DNA of 64,000 bases, taken from NCBI GenBank assembly GCA_022414725.1, contig CM039463.1, positions 86,009,711 through 86,073,710 on the forward strand, in the 5' to 3' direction. The notes beneath the pieces are model-generated. The model was not told the origin of the DNA. It ran no database searches and was given only the letters and a program-made list of their open reading frames with translations. The stretch is from Microglena sp. YARC. Its lineage: Eukaryota; Chlorophyta; Chlorophyceae; Chlamydomonadales; Chlamydomonadaceae. Within the stretch, counting starts at the first letter, position 1. Each line of letters opens with the position of its first letter. Both the position numbers and the translations under genes were made by a program. This document shows positions 47,500 through 60,621 of the stretch, in pieces.

Positions 47500-47600
47500 C
47501 TATTTGGGTGCGTGTGTTTGGGTGTGTTTGTATATTGTGTGTGTGTGGGTGGGGGTGGTGGGGTGGGGGTGGGGGTGGGGGGGGCAGCATCAGGGCACGA
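47500..47600. repeat. G/T-rich simple sequence
   Basis: GTGTGT and GGGTGGGGG runs in R intron 2. Confidence 0.8.
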
Positions 47601-48060
47601 GGTGTGTGTGTGTTTCACCCTCCAGTGAAATGTAGAGCTCTGTTGGTGATGTATTCTGTTTAAGCGCATGTTTATACCGTTGAACAGGATACATAACTTG
47701 GCAAGGCGTTACAATTTCAAATTTCATGTTTTTATATTACACTAGGGCATATAACCATGAGCTTGGGATCTTCTGATATATAAATGGCTTTAAACTTCAT
47801 GTTAATGACTTCAATCCTCCTGTGAATGATTTCAAACCTCATGTGAATGACTTCAATCCTCATGTTGATGAATTCAAACCTCATGTTAATGACTTCAATC
47901 CTCAATGTAAATGAGTTCAATCCCCATATACTTGTGCTCCCAGGAGTCCCGTTGAGATTGGAGATGCAGCTCTGCATTTTGCAGATGGACAAAGGACTCT
48001 CCTGAAGGGATTCAAGTTGGGGATTCAAGACCCTAGCACTTGTGATGCCTGCCCAGTGAC

Positions 48061-48122
48061 ACCTGACAATGGTGGTGGCATTGGTATTGGCGTTGGCGGT
48101 GGCGGTGTTGGCAGTGTTGGTA

Positions 48123-48171
<49 letters not shown>

Positions 48172-49332
48172 GTGGCATTGGCATTGGCGTTGGCAGTGGC
48201 GGTGTTGGCAGTGTTGGGAGCTGCTGCTGCTGCTGCTGCTGCTGCTGATGGTGGTGGCATTCGTATTGGCATTTGCATTGGCGTTGGCGGTGTTGGCAGT
48301 GTTGGTAGCTGCTGCTGCTGATGGTGGTGGCATTGGTATTGGCGTTGGCGTTGGCTGTGTTGGCAGTGTTGGTATCTGCTGCTGCTGCTGATAATGATGG
48401 TGGTGGCATTGGTATTGGCGTTGGCGTTGGCAGTGTTGGCAGTGTTGGTAGCTGCTGCTGCTGCTGACAATGGTGGTGGCATTGGTATTGGCGTTGGCTT
48501 TGGCAGTGTTGGCACTGTTGGTAGCTGCTGCTGCTGCTGACGATGATGATGATGGTGGTGGCATTGTCATTGGCGTTGGCGTTGGCGGTGTTGGAAGTGT
48601 TGGAAGCAGCTGCTGCTGATGGTGGTGGCATTGGTATTGGCGTTGGCTTTGGCAGTGTTGGCAGTGTTGGTAGCTGCTGCTGATGCTGCTGCTGCTGATG
48701 GTGGTGGCATTGGCATTGGCGTTGGCAGTGGCGGTGTTGGCAGTGTTGGTAGCTGCTGCTGCTGATGGTGATGGCATTGGTATCGGCGTTGGCGTTTACG
48801 GTGTTGGCAGTGTTGGTAGCTGCTGCTGCTGCTGCTGCTGATGGTGATGGCATTGGTTTTGGTGTTGGCGGTGTTGGAAGTGTTGGTAGCTGCTGCTGCT
48901 GCTGCTGCTGATGGTGATTGCATTGGTATTGGCGTTGGCGTTGGCAATGTTGGCAGTGTTGGTAGCTGCTGCTGCTGCTGATGGTGGTGGCATTGGTATT
49001 GGCGTTGGCGTTGGCAGTGTTGACATTGTTGGTAGCTGCTGCTGCTGCTGCTGATGGTGATGGCATTGGTATTGGCGTTGGCGTTGGCGTTAGCGGTGTT
49101 GGCAGTGTTGGCAGCTGCTGTTGCTGCTGCTGCTGCTGATGGTGATGGCATTGGTATCGGCGTTGGCCTTGTGGGTGTTGGCAATGTTGGTAGCTGCTGC
49201 TGCTGCTGATGGTGGTGGCATTGGTATTGGCGTTGGTGTTGGGGGTGTTGGCAGTGTTGGTAGCTGCTGCTGCTGACAATGGTGGTGGCATTGGTATTGG
49301 CGTTGGCATAGGCGGTGTTGGCAGTGTTGGTA

Positions 49333-49381
<49 letters not shown>

Positions 49382-50563
49382 ATGGTGGTGGCATTGGCAT
49401 TGGCGTTGGCAGTGGCGGTGTTGGCAGTGTTGGAAGCTGCTGCTGCTGCTGCTGCTGCTGATGGTGGTGGCATTCGTATTGGCATTTGCGTTGGCGTGGG
49501 CTGTGTTGGCAGTGTTGGTAGCTGCTGCTGCTGCTGATGATGGTGGCATTGTCTTTGGCGTTGGCGTTGGTGGTGTTGGCACTGTTCGTTGCTGCTGCTG
49601 CTGATGGTGGTGGCATTGGTATTGGCGTTGGCGTTGGCAGTGTTGGCAGTGTTGGTAGCTGCTGCTGCTGCTGCTGCTGCTGATGATGGTGGTGGCATTG
49701 TCATTGGCGTTGGCGTTGGCGGTGTTGGCAGTATTGGTAGCAGCTGCTGCTGATGGTGGTGGCATTGGTATTGGCGTCGGCTTTGGCAGTGTTGGCAGTG
49801 TTGGTAGCTGCTGCTGATGCTGCTGCTGCTGATGGTGGTGGCATTGGCATTAGCGTTGGAGTAGGCGGTGTTGGCAGTGTTGGTAGCTGCTGCTGCTGAT
49901 GGTGATGGCATTGGTATTGGCGTTGGCATTGGCGGTGTTGGCAGTGTTGGTAGCTGCTGCTGATGCTGACGCTGCTGATGGTGATGGCATTGGTTTTGGT
50001 GTTGGCGGTGTTGGAAGTGTTGGTAGCTGCTGCTGCTGCTGCTGCTGATGGTGATGGCATTGGTATTGGCGTTGGCGTTGGCGTTGGCGGTGTTAGCAGT
50101 GTTGGCAGCTGCTACTGCTGCTCCTGCTGATGGTGATGGCATTGGTATTGGCGTTGGCGTTGGGTGTGTTGGCAGTGTTGGTAGCTGCTGCTGCTGACAA
50201 TGGTGGCGGCATTGGTATTGGCGTTGGCATTGGCGGTGTTGGCAGTGTTGGTAGCTGCTGCTGCTGCTGCTGCTGCTGCTGATGGTGGTGGCATTGGCAT
50301 TGGCGTTGGCAGTGGCGGTGTTGGCAGTGTTGGGAGCTGCTGCTGCTGCTGCTGCTGCTGCTGATGGTGGTGGCATTCGTATTGGCATTTGCGTTGGCGT
50401 GGGCTGTGTTGGCAGTGTTGGTAGCTGCTGCTGCTGCTGATGATGGTGGTGGCATTGTCTTTGGCGTTGGCGTTGGTGGTTTTGGCACTGTTCGTTGCTG
50501 CTGCTGCTGATGGTGTTGGCATTGGTATTGCCGTTGGCGTTGGCAGTGTTGGCAGTGTTGGTA

Positions 50564-50609
<46 letters not shown>

Positions 50610-51170
50610 GTGGCATTGTCATTGGCGTTGGCGTTGGCGGTGTTGGCAGTATTGGTAGCAGCTTCTGCTGATGGTGCTGTGGCATTGGTATTGGCGTTGG
50701 CTTGCAGTGTTGGCAGTGTTGTAGCTGCTGCTGATGCTGCTGCTGCTGATGGTGGTGGCATTGGCATTGGCGTTGGCAGTGGCGGTGTTGGCAGTGTTGG
50801 TAGCTGCTGCTGCTGATGGTGATGGCATTGGTATCGGCGTTGGCGTTTACGGTGTTGGCAGTGTTGGTAGCTGCTGCTGCTGCTGCTGCTGCTGATGGTG
50901 ATGGCATTGGTTTTGGTGTTGGCAGTGTTGGAAGTGTTGGTAGCTGCTGCTGCTGCTGCTGCTGCTGATGGTGATTGCATTGGTATTGGCGTTGGCGTTG
51001 GCGAAGTTGGCAGTGTTGGTAGCTGCTGCTGCTGCTGATGGTGGTGGCATTGGTATTGGCGTTGGCATTGGCAGTGTTGACGTTGTTGGTAGCTGCTGCT
51101 GCTGCTGCTGATGGTGATGGCATTGGTATTGGCGTTGGCTTTGGCGTTGGCGGTGTTGGCAGTGTTGGCA

Positions 51171-51207
<37 letters not shown>

Positions 51208-51401
51208 ATGGTGATGGCATTGGTATCGGCGTTGGCCTTGTGGGTGTTGGCAATGTTGGTAGCTGCTGCTGCTGCTGATGGTGGTGGCATTGGTATTGGC
51301 GTTGGTGTTGGGGGTGTTGGCAGTGTTGGTAGCTGCTGCTGCTGACAATGGTGGTGGCATTGGTATTGGCGTTGGCATTGGCGGTGTTGGCAGTGTTGGT
51401 A

Positions 51402-51435
<34 letters not shown>

Positions 51436-52985
51436 ATGGTGGTGGCATTGGCATTGGTGTTGGCAGTGGCGGTGTTGGCAGTGTTGGGAGCTGCTGCTGC
51501 TGCTGCTGCTGCTGCTGATGGTGGTGGCATTTGTATTGGCATTTGCGTTGGCGTGGGCTGTGTTGGCAGTGTTGGTAGCTGCTGCTGCTGCTGATGATGG
51601 TGGCATTGTCTTTGGCGTTGGCGTTGGTGGTGTTGGCACTGTTCGTTGCTGCTGCTGCTGATGGTGGTGGCATTGGTATTGGCGTTGGCGTTGGCAGTGT
51701 TGGCAGTGTTGGTAGCTGCTGCTGCTGCTGCTGCTGCTGATGATGGTGGTGGCATTGTCATTGGCGTTGGCGTTGGCGGTGTTGGCAGTGTTGGTAGCAG
51801 CTTCTGCTGATGGTGGTGGCATTGGTATTGGCGTTGGCTTTGGCAGTGTTGGCAGTGTTGGTAGCTGCTGCTGCTGACAATGGTGGTGGCATTGGTATTG
51901 GCATTGGCAGTGTTGGCAGTGTTGGTAGCTGCTGCTGCTGCTGCTGCTGCTGATGGTGATGGCATTGGTATTGGCATTGGCGTTTGCGATGTTGGCAGTG
52001 TTGGTTGCTGCTGCTGCTGCTGATGGTGGTGGCATTGGTATTGGCGTTGGCGTTTGGGGTGTTGGCAGCGTTGGTAGCTGCTGCTGCTGCTGATGGTGAT
52101 GGCATTGGTATTGGTGTTGGCGTTGGCGGTGTTGGCAGTGTTGGTAGCAGCTGCTGATGCTGATATTGGTGGCATTGGTATTGGCGTTGGCGTTGGCGAT
52201 GTTGGCTGTGTTGGTAGCTGCTGCTGCTGCTGATGATGATGGTAATGGCATTGGTATTGGCGTTTGTGTTTGCGGCCTTGGCAGTGTTGGTAGCTGCTAC
52301 TGCTGCTGCTGCTGCTGGTAATGGCATTGGTATTGGCGGTGGCGGTGTTGGCAGTGTTGGTAGCTGCCGCTGCTGCTGATGGTGGTGGCATTGGTATTGG
52401 CGTTGGCGTTGTGGATGTTGGCAGTGTTGGTAGCATCTGCTGCTGCTGCTGCTGCTGCTGATGATGGTGGTGGCATTGGCATTGGCGTTGGCGGTGGCGG
52501 TGTTGGCAGTGTTGGGAGCTGCTGCTGCTGCTGCTGCTCCTGCTGCTGATGGTGGTAGCATTCGTATTGGCATTTGCGTTGGCGGTGGCGGTGTTGGCAG
52601 TGTTGGTAGCTGCTGCTGCTGCTGCTGCTGCTGATGGTGATGGCATTGGTATTGGCGTTGGCGTTTGCGATGTTGGTAGTGTTGATTGCTGCTGCTGCTG
52701 CTGCTGATGGTGGTGGCATTGGTATTGACGTCGGCGTTTGGGGTGTTGGCAGCGTTGGTAGCTGCTGCTGCTGCTGATGGTGATGGCATTGGTATTGGCG
52801 TTGGCGTTTGCGGTGTTGGCATTGTTGGTAGCTGCTGCTGCTGCTGCTGCTGATACTGCTGATGGTGATGGCATTGGTATTGGTGTTGGCGTTGGCGGTG
52901 TTGGCAGTGTTGGTAGAAGCTGCTGATGCTGATATTGGTGGCATTGGTATTGGCGTTGGCGTTGGCGATGTTGGCAGTGTTGGTA

Positions 52986-53022
<37 letters not shown>

Positions 53023-53221
53023 ATGGTAATGGCACTGGTATTGGCGTTTGTGTTTGCTGCCTTGGCAGTGTTGGTAGCTGCTGCTGCTGCTGATGATGGT
53101 AATGGCATTGGTATTGGTGTTGGCTGTGGCGGTGTTGGCAGTGTTGGTAGCTGCCGCTGCTGCTGATGGTGGTGGCATTGGTATTGGCGTTGGCGTTGGC
53201 GGTGTTGGCAGTGTTGGTAGC

Positions 53222-53253
<32 letters not shown>

Positions 53254-53307
53254 ATGGTGGTGGCATTCGCATTGGCGTTGGCGGTGGCGGTGTTGGCAGT
53301 GTTGGGA

Positions 53308-53341
<34 letters not shown>

Positions 53342-53401
53342 ATGGTGGTAGCATTCGTATTGGCATTTGCGTTGGCGTTGGCTGTGTTGGCAGTGTTGGT
53401 A

Positions 53402-53438
<37 letters not shown>

Positions 53439-54221
53439 ATGGTGGTGGCATTGGTATTGGCGTTGGCGTTGGTAGTGTTGGCAGTGTTGGTAGCTGCTGC
53501 TGCTGCTGATGATGATGGTGGTGGCATTTTCTTTGGCCTTGGCGTTGGGGGTGTTGGCAGTGTTGGTTGCTGCTGCTGATGGTGGTGGTGGCATTGGTAT
53601 TGGCGTTGGCGTTGGCAGTGTTGGCAGTGTTGGTAGCTGCTGCTGCTGCTGATGATGATGGTGGTGGCATTGTCATTGGTGTTGGCGTTGGCGGAATTGG
53701 CAGTGTTGGTAGCTGCTGCTGCTGCTGCTGCTGATGGTGGTGGCATTGTCATTGGCGTTGGCGTTGGCGGTGTTGGCAGTGTTGGTAGCAGCTGCTGCTG
53801 ATGGTGGTGGCATTGGTATTGGCGTTGGCTTTGGCTGTGTTGGCAGTGTTGGTAGCTGCTGCTGCTGCTGCTGCTACTGCTGATGGTGATGGCATTGGTT
53901 TTGGCGTTGGCGGTGTTGGAAGTGTTGGTAGCTGCTGCTGCTGCTGCTGCTGATGGTGATTGCAGTGGTATTGGCGTTGGCGTTTGCGGTGTTGGCAGTG
54001 TTGGTAGCTGCTGCTGCTGCTGATGGTGGTGGCATAGGTATTGGCGTTGGCGTTGGCAGTGTTGGCAGTGTTGGTAGCTGCTGCTGCTGCTGATGGTGAT
54101 TGCATTGGTATTGGCGGTGGCGTTGGTAGTGTTGGCAGTGTTGCTAGCTGCTGCTGCAGCTGATTGTGGTGGCATTGGTATTGGCGTTGGCGTTGGCGGT
54201 GTTGGTAGTATTGGTAGCTGC

Positions 54222-54256
<35 letters not shown>

Positions 54257-54304
54257 GTGGCATGACATCGGCGTTGGCGGTGGTGGTGTTTGCAGTGTTG
54301 GTAG

Positions 54305-54337
<33 letters not shown>

Positions 54338-54963
54338 ATGGTGGCGGCATTCGTATTGGCATTTGCGTTGGCGTTGGGGGTGTTGGCAGTGTTGGTAGCT
54401 GCTGATGCTGATGCTGATGCTGATGCTATTGCTGATGCTGATGCTGATGCTGATGCTGATGCTGATGCTGATGCTGATGCTGATGCTGATGCTGATGCTG
54501 CTGATGGTGGTGGAATTGGTATTGGCAATGGCTTGGCGGTGTTGGCAGTGTTGGTAGCTGCTGCTGCTGCTGATGGTGGTGGCATTGTCTTTGGCATTGG
54601 CGTTGGTGGTGTTGGCAGTGTTGGTTGCTGCTGCAGCTGATGTTGGTGGCATTGGTATTGGCGTTGGCGTTGGCGGTGTTGGCAGTGTTGGTAGCTTCTG
54701 CTGCTGCGGATGATGATGGTGTTGGCATTAGTATTTGCGTTGGCGTTGGCGGTGTTGGCAGTGTTGGTTGCTACTGCTGCTGCTGCTGCTGCTGCTGATG
54801 GTGCTGCTGCTGATGGTGCTGCTGCTGATGGTGATGGCATTGGTATTGGCGTTGGCGTTGGCGGTGTTGGCAGTGTTGGTAGCTGCTGCTGCTGCTGCTG
54901 CTGCTGATGATGGTGGTGGCATTGGCATTAGCGTTGGAGTTGGCGGTGTTGGCAGTGTTGGTA

Positions 54964-54994
<31 letters not shown>

Positions 54995-55693
54995 GTGGCA
55001 TTGGTATTGGCGTTGGCGTTGGCGGTGTTGGCAGTGCTGGTAGCTGCTGCTGCTGCTGCTGATGATGGTGGTGGCATAGTCATTGGTGTTGGCGTTGGCA
55101 GTGTTGGTAGTGTTGGTAGCTGCTGCTGCTGATGGTGGTGGCATTGGTATTGGCGTTGGCTTTGGCAGTGTTGGCAGTGTTGGTAGCTTCTGCTGCTGCT
55201 GCTGCTACTGCTGATGGTGATGGCATTGGTTTTGGCGTTGGCGGTGTTGGAAGTGTTGGTAGCTGCTGCTGCTGCTGCTGCTGCTGATGGTGATTGCAGT
55301 GGTATTGGCGTTGGCGTTGGCAGTGTTGGTAGCTGCTGCTGCTGCTGATGGTGGTGGCATAGGTATTGGGGTTGGCGTTGGCAGTGTTGGCAGTGTTGGT
55401 AGCTGCTGCTGCTGCTGATGGTGATGGCATTGGTGTTGGTGTCGGCATTGGTAGTGTTGGCAGTGTTGGTAGCTGCTGCTGATGCTGCTGCTGCTGCTGA
55501 TGGTGATGGCATTGGTATTAGCGTTGGCGTTGTCGGTGTTGGCAGTGTTGGTAGCTGCTGCTGCTGCTGATGGTGGTGGCATTGGTATTGGCGTCGGCGT
55601 TGGGGGTGTTGGCAGTGTTGGTAGCTGCTGCTGCTGACATTGGTGGTGGCATTGGTATTGGCGTTGGCGGTGGCGGTGTTGGCAGTGTTGGTA

Positions 55694-55724
<31 letters not shown>

Positions 55725-56681
55725 ATGGTGGTGGCATTGGCATTGGCGTTGTCAGTGGCGGTGTTGTCAGTGTTGGGAGCTGCTGCTGCTGCTGCTGCTG
55801 CTGATGGTGGTGGCATTCGTATTGGCATTTGCATTGGCGTTGGCGGTGTTGGCAGTGTTGGTAGCTGCTGCTGCTGCTGATGGTGGTGGCATTGGTATTG
55901 GTGTTGGCGTTGGCTGTGTTGGCAGTATTGGTATCTGCTGCTGCTGCTGATAATGATGGTGGTGGCATTGGTATTGGCGTTGGCGTTGGCAGTGTTGGCA
56001 GTGTTGGTAGCTGCTGCTGCTGCTGACGATGGTGGTGGCATTGGTATTGGCGTTGGCTTTGGCAGTGTTGGCAGTGTTGGTAGCTGCTGCTGCTGCTGAC
56101 GATGATGATGATGGTGGTGGCATTGTCATTGGCGTTGGCGTTGGCGGTGTTGGAAGTGTTGGAAGCAGCTGCTGCTGATGGTGATGGCATTGGTATCGGC
56201 GTTGGCGTTTACGGTGTTGGCAGTGTAGGTAGCTGCTGCTGCTGCTGCTGCTGCTGATGGTGATGGCATTGGTTTTGGTGTTGGCGGTGTTGGAAGTGTT
56301 GGTAGCTGCTGTTGCTGCTGCTGCTGATGGTGATTGCATTGGTATTGGCGTTGGCGTTGGCGATGTTGGCAGTGTTGGTAGCTGCTGCTGCTGCTGCTGA
56401 TGGTGATGGCATTGGTATTGGCGTTGGCGTTGGCGTTAGCGGTGTTGGCAGTGTTGGCAGCTGCTGCTGCTGCTGCTGCTGCTGCTGATGGTGATGGCAT
56501 TGGTATCGGCGTTGGCCTTGTGGGTGTTGGCAATGTTGGTAGCTGCTGCTGCTGCTGATGGTGGTGGCATTGGTATTGGCGTTGGCGTTGGGGGTGTTGG
56601 CAGTGTTGGTAGCTGCTGCTGCTGACAATGGTGGTGGCATTGGTATTGGCGTTGGCATTGGCGGTGTTGGCAGTGTTGGTA

Positions 56682-56715
<34 letters not shown>

Positions 56716-59180
56716 ATGGTGGTGGCATTGGCATTGGCGTTGGCAGTGGCGGTGTTGGCAGTGTTGGGAGCTGCTGCTGCTGCTGATGATGATGATGGTG
56801 GTGGCATTCGTATTGGCATTTGCGTTGGCGTGGGCTGTGTTGGCAGTGTTGGTAGCTGCTGCTGCTGCTGATGATGGTGGCATTGTCTTTGGCGTTGGCG
56901 TTGGTGGTGTTGGCACTGTTCGTTGCTGCTGCTGCTGATGGTGGTGGCATTGGTATTGGCGTTGGCGTTGGCAGTGTTGGCAGCGTTGGTAGCTGCTGCT
57001 GCTGCTGATGATGATGATGATGGTGGTGGCATTGGTATTGGCGTTGGTGTTGGCGGTGTTGGCAGTATTGGTAGCAGCTTTTGCTGATGGTGGTGGCATT
57101 GGTATTGGCGTTGGCTTTGGCAGTTTTGGCAGTGTTGGTAGCTGCTGCTGCTGCTGCTGCTGATGGTGGTGGCATTGGCATTAGCGTTGGCAGTGGCAGT
57201 GTTGGCAGTGTTGGTAGGTGCTGCTGCTGCTGCTGATGGTGATGGCATTGGTTTATGCGTTGGCGGTGTTGGAAGTGTTGGTAGCTGCTGCTGCTGCTGA
57301 TGGTGATTGCATTGGTATTGGCGGTGGCGTTGGTAGTGTTGGCAGTGTTGGTAGCTGCTGCTGCAGCTGATGGTGGTGGCATTAGTATTGGCGTTGGCGT
57401 TGGGGGTGTTGGCAGTGTTGGTAGCTGCTGCTGCTGCTGCTGATGGTGATGGCATTGGTATTGGCGGTGGCGTTGGTAGTGTTGGCAGTGTTGGTAGCTG
57501 CTGCTGATGCTGCTGCTGCTGATGGTGATGGCATTGGTATTGGCGTTGGCGTTGGCGGTGTTGGCAGTTTTTGTAGCTGCTGCTGCTGCTGCTGATGGCT
57601 GCGGCATTGGTATTGGCGTTGGCGTTGGCAGTGTTGACAGTGTTGGTAGCTGCTGCTGCTTCTGATAATGATGGCATTGGTATTGGCGTTGGCGTTGGCG
57701 GTGTTGGCAGTGTTGGTTGCTGCTGCTGCTGCTGATGGTGATGGCATTGGTATTGGCATTGGCAGTGTTGGCAGTGTTGGTAGCTGCTGCTGCTGCTGCT
57801 GATGATGATGGGCATGGCATTGGTATTGGCGTTGGCGTGGGCGGTGTTGGCAGTGTTGGTAGCTGCTGCTGCTGCTGCTGCTGATGGTGGTGGCATTGGT
57901 TTTGGCGTTGGCGGTGGCGGTGTTGGCAGTGTTGGTAGCTGCTGCTGCTGATGATGATGGACATGGCATTGGTATTGGCGTTGGCGTGGGCGGTGTTGGC
58001 AGTGTTGGTAGCTGCTGCTGCTGCTGCTGATGGTGGTGGCATTGGTTTTGGCGTTGGCGTTGGCGGTGTTGGCAGTGTTGGTAGCTGCTACTATTGCTGC
58101 TGCTGCTGCTGCTGATGGTGATGGCATTGGTTTTTGCGTTGGCGGTGTTGGCAGTGTTGGTAGCTGCTGCTGCTGCTGATGGTGATTGCATTGGTATTGG
58201 CGGTGGCGTTGGCTGTGTTGGCAGTGTTGGTAGCTGCTGCTGCAGCTGATGGTGGTGGCATTGGTATTGGTGTTGGCGTTGGGGGTGTTGGCAGTGTTGG
58301 TAGCTGCTGCTGCTGCTGCTGATGGTGATGGCATTGGTATTGGCGGTGGCGTTGGTAGTGTTGGCAGTGTGGGTAGCTGCTGCTGATGCTGCTGCTGCTG
58401 ATGTTGATGGCATTGGTATTGGCGTTGGCGTTGGCGGTGTTGGCAGTTTTTGTAGCTGCTGCTGCTGCTGCTGATGGCTGCGGCATTGGTATTGGCGTTT
58501 GCGTTGGCAGTGTTGACAGTGCTGGTAGCTGCTGCTGCTGCTGATGGTGATGGCATTGGTATTAGCGTTGGCCTTGGCGGTGTTTGCAGTGTTGGTTGCT
58601 GCTGCTGCTGCTAATGGTGATGGCATTGGTATTGGCATTGGCAGTGTTGGCAGTGTTGGTAGCTGCTGCTGCTGCTGCTGCTGCTGATGATGGTGATGGC
58701 ATTGGTATTGGCGTTGGCGTGGGCGGTGTTGGCAGTGTTGGTAGCTGCTGCTGCTGCTGCTGCTGATGGTGGTGGCATTGGTTTTGGCGTTGGCGTTGGC
58801 GGTGTTGGCAGTGTTGGTAGCTGCTGCTGCTGCTGCTGCTGATAGTGATGGCATTGGTTTTTGCGTTGGCGGTGTTGGCAGTATTGGTAGTGTTGGCAGT
58901 GTTGGTAGTGTTGGCAGCTGCCGATGGTGGTGGCATTGGCATTGGCGTTGGCGTTGGCGGTGTTGGCAGTGTTGGTAGCTGCTGCTGCTGCTGCTGCTGA
59001 TGGTGGTGGCATTGGTATTGGTGTTGGCATTGGGGGTGTTGGTAGTGTTTGTTGCTGCTGCTGATGATGCTGATGATGCTGATGCTGATGATGCTGATGT
59101 TGGTGTTGGCGGGTGGTGTTGGCATTGGCGTTTGGTGTTTGGCGTTGGTGTTGGCGGTGTTGGCGGTTGATGGTGGCTCC
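48061..59180. repeat. giant 11-kb minisatellite with embedded (CTG)n
   Basis: About 150 units of roughly 60-90 bp. Core: GGTGGTGGCATTGGTATTGG, CGTTGGCGTTGGCGGTGTTGG, CAGTGTTGGTAG, then (CTG)4-17 and TGATGGTG. Variation is mainly the CTG number and single substitutions (GGTATTGG/GGCATTGG, GCGTTGG/GTGTTGG). Unit lengths are not multiples of three, so every minus frame cycles through P/A-, N/A/S- and Q/H-rich peptides without a stop. It begins inside exon 3 homology of R and ends at a family H core. Confidence 0.97.
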
Positions 59181-59189
59181 TGCTGCTGG

Positions 59190-59270
59190 TTACATTGATC
59201 CTATTGCTCTACTGAACTCCAAATGTGCCAGCAGCTTGACTGAGTCAAGGGGGACTTTGAAGCATCACAA
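59190..59270 (+). repeat. family H core at the end of the giant array
   Basis: GCTCTACTGAACTCCAAATGTGCC and TTGACTGAGTCAAGGGGGAC follow the last array units, so the array takes the place of the GAT tail of other H copies. Confidence 0.75.
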
Positions 59271-59905
59271 AAACAGTTTGATCGCGGAAACAGTTTGATC
59301 ACCTGTTCACCACCATTTGGTAAGCCGTAGTGGAAATCACGATAATTGTTTGATCACCTGCTCACCACCAATTATTAAGCCATGGTGCACTTAGGATCCT
59401 CTGAATCTTTGTTCCAACATTTGTTTAGTTTTCTGGTAACTTAATCCAATTGTATTTTCATCTAGGACGGGTATAGGAACACATTTATAAGCTACATTTT
59501 AGGAAAAAATTGGAACACTTGCTCTTGAATGTATTGTTGTTCTAATCCCCAATACTTGTTTCTTAAAACTGCTTTTCCTGTTTCTAACGTAGGGCGAGTA
59601 CCTTTAGCCTACTCGGCCATCCCTGGACTGTAAAAATGCACACTAATCTCCATCCCCGATATCCTTTTGTCAGGTTGCTGCGGACTTTTTGGGGAAGTTT
59701 CGGAGGTACATAATTCAGTACCTCAGCGAACATGGCCTACCTAATGGTCAGGAACAGATTGCATGGTGCCTCACAGTACCAGCAATGTGGTGAGTCAATA
59801 TCTCGTCATCATGTACAACTGATTAGTCACGATGTACAACTGTACTGTGCTTGTCATCAAGTGCAACTGATTAGTTCATGCCTGCAATTAAGCAAGCAGG
59901 TATCC

Positions 59906-60108
59906 ATAGCTTTTCTTTTTAGCTACGAGCAACAGCTTGTAGGCAGCTTCCCTGACTGGCTGTTGAGGCAGACTAAGTGAATCATAGGGCACCTTAAAGC
60001 AGACACAATCAGCTGTCCAGAACTGCTGAATTATTTGGGTTTAGCTCGGTGGCTGGCTCAAAGAGGTGCTTAGAAACTACTGCTCGTAGCCGGAAAAAAA
60101 TCTATGCA
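59906..60108. mobile_element. hairpin MITE family B, R intron 4
   Basis: ATAGCTTTTCTTTTTAGCTACGAGC and the inverse end CTCGTAGCCGGAAAAAAATCTAT. Orthologous to 26,453-26,652 in L. Confidence 0.75.
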
Positions 60109-60621
60109 AGTATCTAACCAACAAAGTAATTGAACAGCCAGCTATCTAGTCAAAAGCATGGTGTATAGAGGGTACATAGAGATGTCACATCAAAGTAATT
60201 GAACAACCAAATATCTAGGCACAAGCATAGAGGGTAGATAGAGGCGACGCATCAAAGTAATGGAACAACCTAGTATCTATTCAAAAGCATAGAGTGTACA
60301 TAGAGATGTCACATCAGTTGTTGATGTGTAACTGAGGAAGTGTAATATCATTTGCAGATCCCCATGACCAAGCAAAAGTAAATAATACAAAATCATAATA
60401 TAAATATCTCCGCAGGTGCCTAACTCTGGCTCAGTATGCATCAGATGGTTTGAGCCTATGAACTCAGGCCAGCGACAATTATTATTTGCCATAAAATTGC
60501 CCAACCACATCAATTCAATATATAAATACTCAAATTTGCTCAGGTTGTGGGAACAAGGTCAAGTGAAGCATGCTCATTTTTTCTCTTCGGGTTTCTTTAA
60601 GTTGAATCACTATTTGGTGGA

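Noticed and set aside
49090..52251. 1,053-codon minus-strand open frame (P/A, N/S, Q/H-rich)
   Set aside because: It lies wholly within the minisatellite; all three frames are equally open because the unit is not a multiple of three. No start context, splice sites or non-repeat sequence.
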